From: a virus
Virus record (IMG/VR): IMGVR_UViG_3300036851_000520
Span: 1 to 35,222 of that record
Direction: 5' to 3' (one strand)
DNA length: 35,222 nucleotides
Position numbers and translations under genes: made by a program. The first letter of the stretch is position 1; every line of letters begins with the position of its first letter. The notes under the pieces were generated by a model, which saw only the letters and a list, made by a program, of their open reading frames with translations, was not told the origin of the DNA and did no database searches. Below are positions 11,952 through 19,971 of this stretch, in pieces.

Positions 11952-13546
11952 CCGAGGCACCCGTCCTTGATGCCCTCTATGCGCTCCGCGATCAGCGCCA
12001 GATCGAGGAGGACCAGGAGCAGCTCCCGCTCTCGCTCTCAGCCTTCGCCCGCGCGGCCTGGCCGACGCTAAAGCCGGACGAGCGCTTCATGCACAACTGG
12101 CACTTGGACGCTATTTCTGCGCATCTGGAGGCCGTCAGTCGGGGCGAGATCACACGACTACAGATCTGGATCCCGCCTGGCACGATGAAGACCGGCCTCG
12201 TCACCGTCTTCCTCCACTGCTGGGAGTGGATGCGCAGGCCGGGACTCCGTTACTGGACAGCCTCCTACGAGACGCGGTTGATCGGGCGCTTCTCGGCGAT
12301 GGCGCGGACGGTGATGATGTCTCCCTGGTATCAGGACCGTTGGGGAGAGATGTTCCGCTTCACTCGCGAGTCCGAGCACTACTACGAGAACGACCACGGC
12401 GGCTCCCGGCTCGCGACCTCGCCGACCTCGACCGGGACGGGCGAGCACGGGCATCGAATCCTGATCGACGATCCTGTCACCGCCCGCGCGGCCGACCCCG
12501 CCTTCTCGGGCAGGCTTGGCTCGGACTTGCGGACGATGCTACGGGAGACGAACGAGTGGTACGACTCGACCGTCTCGACGCGCGGGATCGACGGCTCCGA
12601 GTTCGGCCCGCACGCGGAAGTGCTGGTCATGCAGCGCCTGCACGAGAACGACCTGGCCGGGCACATCCTGGAGAGCGAGGAGTGGACGGTGCTCTGTCTG
12701 CCCGAGCGCTTCGAGGAGGGGCATCCCTACGCCTGGCGGGGCGAGTTCGTACATTCGGCGCTCCGTCTTCCCGACGAGTTGCGAGAGGGCGATCCCCGCG
12801 TCGAGGGGGAACTTCTCTGGCCGCAGAAGCGGGACGAGATCGCCTCCGAGGCGCTGGCCGTCAAGTTGACCAGACACCGGGCCGCGGGGCAACTTCAGCA
12901 GCGTCCTTCTGCTCGAGAGGGTGAGATCCTGAAGCGGGACTGGTGGCGCTTCTACGATCCGCGCGATCCCTACAAGCTCCCTCGCTTCGGCCGGATCATC
13001 GTCTCCGTGGACACCCCGCTCAAGGACAAGGAGACGAACGACTACGTGGCGATCCAGGTCTGGGGGGTGTCGGGCGCGAACCGCTATCTGCTCGACCTGG
13101 ACAAGGCGCATCTGAACTACGGCAAATGTAAGCGGCGAGTGATCGAGATGGCCCGCTGGGCGCGGCAGCGCTGGCCCTCCTGTCCTCACCAGCTCTTGAT
13201 TGAGAACGCGGGCTACGGCGTCGAGTTGATCATGGATCTGAAGCAGGAGGTGACGGGCGTGACCAAGATCTCCCCTGGCCTGGAAGGAGACAAGATCGCC
13301 CGTGCGGAGGCGGCTTCGGACGCGCTCGAGTCGGGCAACTGCTACCTCCCCGGCTACGGGCCGCCCTGGCAGCCCGCCTACGACGAGAAGCACTGTTCGG
13401 CCGAGGTGGCGGACTTCGTCCACTCCTGCGCGCTCTTTCCCAACGGCTCCCACGATGACGACGTGGACGCCTGGTCGCAGGCGATGAACTGGCTGCGGGG
13501 ACGCAACGCGACACCCCTCCGCACTTCGCGCTTCCGCCGCCGCTGA
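11948..13546 (+). CDS. terL: Terminase large subunit (532 aa)
   Basis: This is the packaging ATPase and nuclease that pumps DNA into the procapsid. Residues 74-83 (WIPPGTMKTG) form a Walker A-type loop with K81, and HRILIDDP (about 169-176) is the Walker B strand with its acidic pair. The C-terminal RNase H-like nuclease shows IIVSVDTPLKDKE (first Asp), then LLIENAGYGVEL and HDDDVDAWSQAMNWL, supplying the remaining acidic residues. The length suits the family. The ATG overlaps the SLOG gene stop (ATGA). A 12-kb insert of mostly glycan enzymes separates it from the portal gene, which is usually its near neighbour. Confidence 0.93.
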   Translation: MTEAPVLDALYALRDQRQIEEDQEQLPLSLSAFARAAWPTLKPDERFMHNWHLDAISAHLEAVSRGEITRLQIWIPPGTMKTGLVTVFLHCWEWMRRPGLRYWTASYETRLIGRFSAMARTVMMSPWYQDRWGEMFRFTRESEHYYENDHGGSRLATSPTSTGTGEHGHRILIDDPVTARAADPAFSGRLGSDLRTMLRETNEWYDSTVSTRGIDGSEFGPHAEVLVMQRLHENDLAGHILESEEWTVLCLPERFEEGHPYAWRGEFVHSALRLPDELREGDPRVEGELLWPQKRDEIASEALAVKLTRHRAAGQLQQRPSAREGEILKRDWWRFYDPRDPYKLPRFGRIIVSVDTPLKDKETNDYVAIQVWGVSGANRYLLDLDKAHLNYGKCKRRVIEMARWARQRWPSCPHQLLIENAGYGVELIMDLKQEVTGVTKISPGLEGDKIARAEAASDALESGNCYLPGYGPPWQPAYDEKHCSAEVADFVHSCALFPNGSHDDDVDAWSQAMNWLRGRNATPLRTSRFRRR

Positions 13547-13576
13547 CATCCGCCGCCTGGCGCATACTCCGCACTC

Positions 13577-13864
13577 GTGGCGACAGCTACCTCCTTCGTC
13601 ACCGTCTACTGTCCGGGCTGCGGATTGCCCCGCGAGATCTCCACTCGGCAGGCGCGACGGGCGGGCCTCTGTCGGGCCTGCTTGCATCCGCCGAAGATTC
13701 CGCCGGTGACCGACATCGAGAGAAGATTCTGGCTGAAGATTCTCACGGACGACGAAATCGCGGCCACAGCCTCGGCTATCTGGGGCTATCAGGCGAATCC
13801 GGAAGTCATCCATCGTTGGCGGGAGACGCTTCTCCCTTCTCAAGAGACCGTCGCCGTTCTATGA
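13577..13864 (+). CDS. Zinc-knuckle hypothetical protein (95 aa)
   Basis: CPGCG at residues 12-16 and CRAC at 32-35 make a CxxC...CxxC zinc site, with ISTRQARRAGLCRACL between. The C-terminal part is helical (DDEIAATASAIWGYQANPEV) and may be a small DNA-binding helix bundle. The start is a GTG without ribosome binding site; CATACT lies 9 bases upstream, so it may be leaderless. Confidence 0.6.
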   Translation: MATATSFVTVYCPGCGLPREISTRQARRAGLCRACLHPPKIPPVTDIERRFWLKILTDDEIAATASAIWGYQANPEVIHRWRETLLPSQETVAVL

Positions 13865-13922
13865 TGTGCCGCGAAGGGATTCCTCTCCTTTCCATGCGGC
13901 CCCGGCGAGAGGCACGGCGCTT

Positions 13923-14648
13923 CTGACTCCGGGGCCGCAGCTTCTCGTCGTCGTTCCTGTGCTTGACCGGCCGCAGCGGGTCGGGCCGCTGCTCGACTCG
14001 CTTGGGCGAGCGACGAGCGTCCCCCATCGCGCCCTCTTCGTCTGCACCCCCGGAGACGAGGCCGAGATAGAAGCCCTGCGAGCGGCTGGGGCGGAGATGC
14101 TCGTGACGACCTGGGAGGCGGGGTCAGGGGATTTTTCAATGAAGACGAATTTCGCCTATCGTCAGAGCGAGGAGCCCTGGATCTTCTGCGGCGCCGACGA
14201 CCTCTTCTTCGAGCCCGGCTGGGACGAGGCCGCGCTGACGGTCGCCGAGCGGCACAGGGCTGGGGTGACTGGGACGAACGATGACGCCAACACGCTCGTC
14301 AAGAAGGGGCTCCACGCTACCCATTCGCTGATTCGTCGTTCCTACATCAAAGAGCAGGGCGGCACCTTCGACGGAACGGGCGAGATCTACTCGGAGACCT
14401 ACGATCACCAATGGACTGACTCGGAGTTGGTCGAGACGGCCAAGCTTCGCCGCCAATGGGCCTTCGCCCGGGATTCGGTCGTCCGTCACCTGCACCCGCA
14501 CTGGGGAACGGCCGAGATGGATTGGGTCTACGAGAAGGGGCAGCGGGCGGTCAAGGAGGACTTCGCCCTCTACGTGCAGCGGGTGCGGAAATTGCGGAAA
14601 CTTCATGCTGGACAGCGGCGGGCGCTACGCTATAATCCCTCGCGATGA
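13923..14648 (+). CDS. GT-A glycosyltransferase, GT2-like (241 aa)
   Basis: The first strand LLVVVPVLDRPQRVGPLLDS, the acidic motif FCGADDLFFEPGW (GADD as the DxD-type metal/sugar-nucleotide site) and a later EIYSETYDHQWTD segment are those of an inverting GT-A enzyme. The open frame extends back to a GTG at 13866, but a CTG at 13923, overlapping the stop of a 21-codon frame (13861-13926), places the N-terminus 7 residues before the first strand and is my choice. It opens the glycan island. Donor and acceptor are unknown. Confidence 0.75.
   Translation: MTPGPQLLVVVPVLDRPQRVGPLLDSLGRATSVPHRALFVCTPGDEAEIEALRAAGAEMLVTTWEAGSGDFSMKTNFAYRQSEEPWIFCGADDLFFEPGWDEAALTVAERHRAGVTGTNDDANTLVKKGLHATHSLIRRSYIKEQGGTFDGTGEIYSETYDHQWTDSELVETAKLRRQWAFARDSVVRHLHPHWGTAEMDWVYEKGQRAVKEDFALYVQRVRKLRKLHAGQRRALRYNPSR
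14609..14636 (+). promoter_or_regulatory. Strong promoter inside the glycan island, apparently leaderless
   Basis: TGGACA (14609-14614), a 16-base spacer and a perfect TATAAT (14631-14636) precede the ATG at 14645 by 8 bases, so the mRNA would start at the start codon. It lies in the end of the upstream glycosyltransferase gene and could drive the rest of the island separately from the packaging genes. Confidence 0.65.
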
Positions 14649-14881
14649 GATTCCTGAGCAAGCGCCGCGAGCGGGAGATCGCCGAGCTGCTGGAGAATCA
14701 ACAGGTCGCGATCCAGATTCTTCAATCGATGATCGTCATCTATGCGCAGCAGATGAGAGATCTCGTCGTGGCCTTTCGGATCGCTCAGGATAACCCCGGC
14801 GTGGACATCGGCGCTGACCTTGACAACCTCGTCCGCGATCTTTGTGACATCGTTGCCCAGTTGGAGGAGCATGTCGCGTGA
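14645..14881 (+). CDS. Small helical protein (78 aa)
   Basis: The product is almost entirely helical, with KRREREIAELLENQQVAIQI near the N-terminus and NLVRDLCDIVAQLEEHV at the C-terminus; both have coiled-coil periodicity. It overlaps the end of the upstream gene by 4 bases and starts at the predicted transcription start of the promoter at 14609-14636. It is coupled by GTGA to another coiled-coil gene. Function unknown. Confidence 0.6.
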   Translation: MRFLSKRREREIAELLENQQVAIQILQSMIVIYAQQMRDLVVAFRIAQDNPGVDIGADLDNLVRDLCDIVAQLEEHVA

Positions 14882-15288
14882 CTGTCCCTGATTTCGATCT
14901 TCAACTCGTACGGGAGGCGCTGAACTTCTGGGGCGATTTTGCTGACCATGAGCGCTATGCATGGCCCGAAGATCGCAAGAAAGTAGATCAAGCCCTCGCT
15001 GCCCTTGACCGCCTGGAAGCTCGCCTTGCCGAGCTTGAGCAGGATAACGCGAGACGACTAACCCAAGATGAGTCGCGGGTGATGAACAATCGCCTATTTG
15101 AGATGCATGACTGCGCCAAAGTAGCCGAAGCCCGCCTCGCGCGGCTGAAGGAAGCGCTGGGGGAGATCTCTAAGAGACAGCCAGAAGACGAGGAGAGTCC
15201 CTTCGCGCGACATGCCGTCATGGAGTTCACTACCATTGCCTGCGTCGCCCTCGCCGCCATCGAGGAAGGGGCAGAGGAGAGAGAGTGA
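14878..15288 (+). CDS. Coiled-coil hypothetical protein (136 aa)
   Basis: The segment QALAALDRLEARLAELEQD (about residues 38-56) is a heptad-type coiled coil, followed by another helix (VAEARLARLKEALGEI). Proteins of this composition are common in actinophage accessory regions. It starts at GTG in a GTGA overlap and is coupled to the following glycosyltransferase. It may be a small regulatory or structural protein; no family recognised. Confidence 0.6.
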   Translation: MTVPDFDLQLVREALNFWGDFADHERYAWPEDRKKVDQALAALDRLEARLAELEQDNARRLTQDESRVMNNRLFEMHDCAKVAEARLARLKEALGEISKRQPEDEESPFARHAVMEFTTIACVALAAIEEGAEERE

Positions 15289-15974
15289 ACGTCTCGATTC
15301 TCATCTCTTCTTTCGGGGACGAGAAATGGAAAGATCTTGCCTGGTCGCGCGCCTACCCGAGTGCCGTCGAGCAGGATGCCCATGAAGTTCTCGTCAACCA
15401 CGAGCCTGAAGGGACGCTCGCCTCCTGTCGAAACAACAACGCAGAGCGGACGACAGGCGATTTCTTGTGCCATTTAGATGCTGATGACGAACTGGCTCCT
15501 GGCTACGTCACTGCCATGGAGACGGTAATCAGTCACATAGACGAGGTTCTTGATCCGCTCGATTGCCTCTACACGCCGCGCGTTCAGTATGAGATTTACG
15601 GCAAGTATCAGCCTCCCAAGTTCTGGCCTGAGATACCGCTCTCGACGGGCAGTTGGCTGGTCATTGGCACGCTCGTCCCGCGCGCGCTTTTCTGGGAAGT
15701 TGGCGGCTTTGAAGAGTGGGCCGCCTACGAGGACTGGCAGCTTTTCGCCAAATGCTGGAAGGCAGGCGCGCAGATCGTGAAGGTGCCGGATGCCGTCTAT
15801 CTCGCTCACTGGACGCCTGACTCCCGAAATAAGAGCCTTCCGCGCCAGGAGTTGCTACGGATTCAGTACGAGATTGGGCGTGAACTCTTTCCCGAAGAGT
15901 ACGGCGAAGCCTGGCTGCATCAGCATCTTCGGAGCGCGACGGTCAAAAGACGCCAGAGAGCGCGGGCGCGGTGA
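15285..15974 (+). CDS. Glycosyltransferase family 2 (229 aa)
   Basis: The N-terminal strand VSILISSFGDEKW, the short segment EGTLASCRNNNAERTTGD, the metal-binding FLCHLDADDELAPGY, and GGFEEWAAYEDWQLFAKCWK (the ED catalytic-base region) are the ordered GT2 landmarks. The enzyme would transfer one sugar from a nucleotide donor with inversion. It lacks a membrane segment, so it acts in the cytoplasm, on a lipid-linked, protein or DNA-bound acceptor that cannot be told from sequence. GTG start in a GTGA overlap. Confidence 0.85.
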   Translation: MNVSILISSFGDEKWKDLAWSRAYPSAVEQDAHEVLVNHEPEGTLASCRNNNAERTTGDFLCHLDADDELAPGYVTAMETVISHIDEVLDPLDCLYTPRVQYEIYGKYQPPKFWPEIPLSTGSWLVIGTLVPRALFWEVGGFEEWAAYEDWQLFAKCWKAGAQIVKVPDAVYLAHWTPDSRNKSLPRQELLRIQYEIGRELFPEEYGEAWLHQHLRSATVKRRQRARAR

Positions 15975-16063
15975 GCGATCTAAACTGGGACTCCGTCTGT
16001 GGCGTTCTCTTCAGCTTCGGCGTCTGGGGACTGATCGCCGGACTCGTCTGGTGGCTGATCTGA
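15971..16063 (+). CDS. Tiny membrane peptide (30 aa)
   Basis: A GTG in a GTGA overlap opens a 30-residue frame whose last 20 residues (GVLFSFGVWGLIAGLVWWLI) form one hydrophobic helix. It sits between two glycosyltransferase genes and could anchor a glycosylation complex at the membrane (inference only). Confidence 0.5.
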   Translation: MSDLNWDSVCGVLFSFGVWGLIAGLVWWLI

Positions 16064-16066
16064 GCG

Positions 16067-16717
16067 ATGGAGTACACGTTGGCTCTATTGACGCACGGCG
16101 ACGCGCCCTTACTGGATGTGTGTCTGGATTCATTCTCGGCGCTCCTGAATCCGGCTCCTGAAGAACTAGTCTGCGTCATAGACGGTCTCGGCCGCTTACC
16201 GCCGACTGAGCCGTTCGGTGCCTGGTTCATAAAGCAAAGTCAGAAACAGGAGGGTTTCTGTTCAGCGACGAGAAGATTGTGGAGTCTCGCAGCGGACTCG
16301 TCCTCACCCTTTGTCTTCTATCTGGAGAACGATTTTGTTCTGCTCCGGTCACTGGATCTGGAAGGTGCCATAGCCGTGCTGGACGCAAATCCGATGCTCT
16401 CGCAGATGCAGTTCATGCGCGAGCCGGTGAACCGGGAGGAGCGGCAGGCGGGCGGCGTCATCCCGAAGCATGTTCAGCGAGGCGACGAGTTCGCCGTCCG
16501 TGACGGCTGGATCGAGAACCGGGCTTATGTGATTACGACCAATCCCTCGCTGATGAGATGTGATTTCATGGTCGAGAACCCGTGGCCTGAGTACGACTCT
16601 GAGTGCGAAGGCAGGTTCGGGATAGATCTTGCGTCCAAGGGGTTCAGCGCGGGCATCTGGGGGGACGGCACGCCGCTCGTCCGTCACGTCGGCCGTCGCC
16701 GCGGGCGCGGATACTGA
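16067..16717 (+). CDS. GT-A fold glycosyltransferase (216 aa)
   Basis: The N-terminus YTLALLTHGDAPLLDVCLDS is a GT2-like first strand and helix. PFVFYLENDFVLLRSLDL supplies the acidic END in place of DxD, a motif seen in several phage-type and hypothetical GT-A enzymes. The end is very basic. It lies 3 bases after the upstream stop and its own stop overlaps the gmd start. Substrates unknown. Confidence 0.75.
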   Translation: MEYTLALLTHGDAPLLDVCLDSFSALLNPAPEELVCVIDGLGRLPPTEPFGAWFIKQSQKQEGFCSATRRLWSLAADSSSPFVFYLENDFVLLRSLDLEGAIAVLDANPMLSQMQFMREPVNREERQAGGVIPKHVQRGDEFAVRDGWIENRAYVITTNPSLMRCDFMVENPWPEYDSECEGRFGIDLASKGFSAGIWGDGTPLVRHVGRRRGRGY

Positions 16718-17700
16718 TGAAGCGCGCGCTGATCACCGGAATTGGCGGGCAGGACGGCTCGCTGCTCGTCGAACTCCTGCTCGGCGAGGGCTATGAAGTG
16801 GCTGGGATCGCGAGATGTCGTTTTACCAGCTATGAGAATCTCGATGGGCTTCTCGGAAGGATCCAGTTTTTAAATGCTGATCTGCTCAAATCCGACTCGC
16901 TCGCGCAGGCTCTCGCCGATTTCAAGCCGCAGGAGGTCTACAACTTCGCCTCGCCTTCCTTTGTGCCCCGTTCCTGGGAAGATCCGATTACGACTGCCGA
17001 GTTTGCGGCAATTGGAGTCACGGCGTTACTTGAGGCCATTCGCACGGTAGACGGCGGCATCCGCCTCTACCAAGCGTCCTCGAGCGAGATCTTCGGTTGG
17101 GCGCCTACCGAGACGCCGCAGACCGAGGAGACCCCGCTGCGGCCACTAACTCCCTATGGAGTCGCGAAGGCGTACGGACACTTCATCGTCCAGAGCTATC
17201 GCCGCCGCTATGGATTCTTCGCTTGCTGCGGCATTCTCTACAACCACACTTCGCCAAGGCAGTCTCTTGACTTCCTACCGAGGAAGGTGGCCCGCGCGGC
17301 CGCGGCTATATCGCTTGGCTTGGAGGAGAAGCTCTTGCTCGGTGATCTCAATGCCCGCCGCGACTGGGGTTACGCCCCGGATTACGTGCGTGCGATTTGG
17401 TTGATGTTGCAGCAGTCAGAGCCGGACGACTACGTGATCGCGAGCGGTGAGAGTCATTCGGTCGGGGAGTTGGCCGAGTGTGCCTTCGTTCGCGTCGGTC
17501 TTGACTGGAAGAAGTACGTCCGCAGCGAGACGACCTTATTCCGGGGTCTATCCGAGCTGCATCATTTAATCGGGGATGCTTCCAGGGCGCGGAAGATCCT
17601 AGGCTGGGAATCTACCGTCGGCTTTGAGGATCTCGTCGGCCTGCTCGTGGACGCCGAAGTGAAAGCTCTTTCTGTTTCGGCCGCGGTCGTGAATCGATGA
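16717..17700 (+). CDS. gmd: GDP-mannose 4,6-dehydratase (327 aa)
   Basis: This short-chain dehydrogenase/reductase converts GDP-D-mannose to GDP-4-keto-6-deoxymannose, the precursor of GDP-fucose, GDP-rhamnose and related sugars. Residues 6-14 (TGIGGQDGS) are the nucleotide-binding glycine motif. YQASSSEIFG carries the catalytic Ser and Glu, and TPYGVAKAYGHF the catalytic Tyr and Lys. CGILYNHTSPRQ and LGDLNARRDWGYAPDYV are hallmark Gmd segments, and DDYVIASGESHSV closes the sugar-nucleotide site. It is somewhat shorter than the roughly 370-residue E. coli enzyme. No separate reductase, GDP-fucose synthase or GDP-mannose synthesis gene lies in the window, so the host may supply the precursor and the next step. 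Confidence 0.92.
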   Translation: MKRALITGIGGQDGSLLVELLLGEGYEVAGIARCRFTSYENLDGLLGRIQFLNADLLKSDSLAQALADFKPQEVYNFASPSFVPRSWEDPITTAEFAAIGVTALLEAIRTVDGGIRLYQASSSEIFGWAPTETPQTEETPLRPLTPYGVAKAYGHFIVQSYRRRYGFFACCGILYNHTSPRQSLDFLPRKVARAAAAISLGLEEKLLLGDLNARRDWGYAPDYVRAIWLMLQQSEPDDYVIASGESHSVGELAECAFVRVGLDWKKYVRSETTLFRGLSELHHLIGDASRARKILGWESTVGFEDLVGLLVDAEVKALSVSAAVVNR

Positions 17701-18380
17701 TCGAGCTGGTTTCAATCGCGTTTGGTCAGCCGCGCTTAATTTCCGAGCAGATCAGGCTACTCGGCGCGTACTTGCTGGACGCCTTCTCTCTGACCGTGCT
17801 TGATAACTCAAACGATGAAGGGACCGCTCAGCAGATCCGCGCGGTCTGCGAAGAGGGTCTGACCGCCTACGAACGGATCCAGACGCCCGACCACATGCAC
17901 CACCACGCACTCAATCTGGCGGCGGCCCGCTTCCGCGAACGCGGATCGGAACTCTACGGCTTCCTCGACCACGACATCTTCCCGGTGCGCCCGACGAGGC
18001 TCGTTCCTTACGTCGAAGAGGTCGGGTTCTTCGGAATCGGCCAGAGGACTCCCGCCAGCGGTAATCTCTATCTCTGGCCGGGGTTCTGCTTCTTCTCGCG
18101 CGCTTGGATCGGAGATCGGATGCTCGACTTCGGGGGCGCCGACGGCGGGGATACGGGCTCGGCTATGTGGCCTCTCTTTGCTGAGTCAGATTGGCAGCAC
18201 TTTTATCGGGTTGGGCACGGCTATCAGGCGATTCGTCATCCTGATTCGGTAGGGCTACAAAGTTGGGGCTACGAACTGATCGGTGATTTTGCGCACCTGA
18301 CGAACGGTAGCCGATGGATGATCGTGCCAGATCAAGAAGAGAGAGAGAGACTTCTCTACGAGATGCTGGCGGCTCTCTGA
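17697..18380 (+). CDS. Glycosyltransferase-like protein, GT-A fold (227 aa)
   Basis: The first strand MIELVSIAFGQPRLISEQIR, LTVLDNSNDEG and YGFLDHDIFPVRP (DHD as the metal site) indicate a GT2-type nucleotide-sugar enzyme. Trp- and Gly-rich segments follow. The start lies in an ATGA overlap with gmd, so it is co-translated with the sugar-nucleotide enzyme. A degenerate 16-bp palindrome sits in codons 118-123. Substrate unknown. Confidence 0.75.
   Translation: MIELVSIAFGQPRLISEQIRLLGAYLLDAFSLTVLDNSNDEGTAQQIRAVCEEGLTAYERIQTPDHMHHHALNLAAARFRERGSELYGFLDHDIFPVRPTRLVPYVEEVGFFGIGQRTPASGNLYLWPGFCFFSRAWIGDRMLDFGGADGGDTGSAMWPLFAESDWQHFYRVGHGYQAIRHPDSVGLQSWGYELIGDFAHLTNGSRWMIVPDQEERERLLYEMLAAL
18049..18064. 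repeat. 16-bp palindrome copy 8 (14/16)
   Basis: The sequence CTCCCGCCAGCGGTAA is internal to a glycosyltransferase gene. Here the codons read Pro-Ala-Ser-Gly, a different frame from copy 6. Confidence 0.55.
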
Positions 18381-19174
18381 TGGCGATCGGTCAAGTAGTC
18401 GAATCGGCGATGCTTCATGCCGTGATCAAGGAGCGGGACGAATGCAGGGAGCGGCTCGCCGAGTATGAGACATCGCCAATAGCCGACGCCACGATCTGCA
18501 TCCCCTACTACGCCCAGCCCGAGTATCTGCCCGAGACCCTCGCTTCGGCGATCGGCCAGACGGCGGGCTTGCGCGAGGTGATCGTGGTGGATGACGGCTC
18601 CCCCGATAACGTCGCACGGGAACTCTGTGAACGGTACAAAGCAGATGGCGCGCCCGTCCGCTACGTGCGGGTCACGAACCGCGGCCTCCCGAACGCGCGT
18701 AACACCGGCTTGATGCTCGCCAAGGGCGCGGGTTTCGTCCCTCTCGACTCGGATGACTGGCTCGAGCTAACTTTTCTGGAGAAGACGCTGCCGCTGCTCT
18801 CTGATTACGATGTCTCGTTCGGGGGCCTGCAAGAGCACGGGCCGGTGCGCCAAGGCACTTACATGCCGGGCACTGATCGCCCTGTGGGCGAAGTCACGGT
18901 TGAGCTGGAATGGCAAGCTAACCGCCTCTTTTACTGTGCCGTCTACCGCACTTCGCTGCTTCGCGAAGTCGGAGGCTGGAACGGGCGGATGGTCAACGGG
19001 TACGAGGATTGGGACATGCATATCGACCTACTCAAGCGCGGCGCCCGACTTGGCGGGGTCTCTGAAGTGCTCTTTAATTACAGGACACGTCCAGACTCGA
19101 TGCTCGTCAGCATCACTGGGAAGATGCACCATCAGATCGTGTCCGAGATGCACCGACATCACGATAACTGGTGA
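18380..19174 (+). CDS. Glycosyltransferase family 2 (264 aa)
   Basis: This is a textbook GT2: EVIVVDDGSPDN (nucleotide site), RGLPNARNTGLMLAKGA, PLDSDDWLEL (DxD-type metal site), and GYEDWDMHIDLLKRGA (catalytic base). A 40-residue helical extension (HAVIKERDECRERLAEYE) precedes the domain. The ATG at 18380 starts on the last base of the upstream stop codon, fixing the start well inside the longest frame. It probably adds a sugar to a growing glycan. Confidence 0.88.
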   Translation: MAIGQVVESAMLHAVIKERDECRERLAEYETSPIADATICIPYYAQPEYLPETLASAIGQTAGLREVIVVDDGSPDNVARELCERYKADGAPVRYVRVTNRGLPNARNTGLMLAKGAGFVPLDSDDWLELTFLEKTLPLLSDYDVSFGGLQEHGPVRQGTYMPGTDRPVGEVTVELEWQANRLFYCAVYRTSLLREVGGWNGRMVNGYEDWDMHIDLLKRGARLGGVSEVLFNYRTRPDSMLVSITGKMHHQIVSEMHRHHDNW

Positions 19175-19971
19175 TCGCAGCCATCGCCTTTTCGCGCGAC
19201 CGGGCCGCTCAGTTGGATCTCCTGCTCTCTTCATTGCGCCAGAACGCACCGGGCGTATTTGAGCCGATACACGTCATCTGGCGCGCGACGAATAGCTGGT
19301 TCAAACGTGGCTATGAAGTCTGCGCGAGGAATCATCCGAACGTCTGGTTCGTGCCGGAGGAGACGCTCGCCGCTCAGGTTCGCTATCTGCTCCACTCGGC
19401 TGAGTTCGCAACCTTCTTCACCGACGACGACATCCTCTTCCGGCCGCTGGCCGCGCCTGCGCCTGATGAGTTGCTTGCGGAGGACGATCGCGTCCTCTGC
19501 TTCAGTCTGCGGCTTGGCCTCAACACTACGCGCTGCTATCCCTACGACCGTCGCCAGGGCATTCCCGTCCATCATCCGAAGGGGGAGACGATTCTCTGGG
19601 AATGGAGGCAGGCCGACGCGGACTGGGGCTACCCCGGCTCGCTAGACGGGCATATCTTCCGCGGGGAGACGCTGCAAGAGATCGTTGCTGACGTCGACTT
19701 CCCGAATCCGAACTGGCTGGAGGACGTGCTAATGAGTCGGATGCCGAAGGACAGACCGCTGATGGCGGCTTATCGAGAGAGCAGGCTCGTCTCGATCCCC
19801 GCAAACCGGGTGAACGAGACGCATGGAAACCGCTTCGGCATGACGCATCCGAACGGTACGGCCGATTTGAATGGGCGATATCTAGATGGGGAGCGGATCT
19901 CTCTGGGCGATATGGACTTCAGCGGTGTCGTCGGCGCCCACCACGAGCTTCCCTACGTGTTCGGAAGATGA
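19171..19971 (+). CDS. GT-A fold glycosyltransferase (266 aa)
   Basis: An N-terminal IAAIAFSRDRAAQLDLLLSS strand-helix and the metal motif ATFFTDDDILFRPL identify a GT-A enzyme. The C-terminal half has WGYPGSLDGHIFRGETL and many His and Asn residues. It is less standard than the neighbouring GT2 enzymes and might belong to a phage-enriched subfamily. The GTG start lies in a GTGA overlap. Confidence 0.75.
   Translation: MIAAIAFSRDRAAQLDLLLSSLRQNAPGVFEPIHVIWRATNSWFKRGYEVCARNHPNVWFVPEETLAAQVRYLLHSAEFATFFTDDDILFRPLAAPAPDELLAEDDRVLCFSLRLGLNTTRCYPYDRRQGIPVHHPKGETILWEWRQADADWGYPGSLDGHIFRGETLQEIVADVDFPNPNWLEDVLMSRMPKDRPLMAAYRESRLVSIPANRVNETHGNRFGMTHPNGTADLNGRYLDGERISLGDMDFSGVVGAHHELPYVFGR

Noticed and set aside
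12539-13843. Long minus-strand open frame opposite the large terminase
   Set aside because: It mirrors the codon structure of a clearly real gene in GC-rich DNA, has an Arg/Val/Leu-rich low-complexity translation and matches no family.
13861-13926. Twenty-one-residue frame before the first glycosyltransferase
   Set aside because: It is flanked by ATGA and CTGA overlaps, but its Arg-rich product shows no family character. I use it only as context for the CTG start.
18331-18356. AG-rich tract as a microsatellite or regulatory element
   Set aside because: It is a short run of Arg/Glu codons at the end of a glycosyltransferase gene with no repeat beyond a few units.
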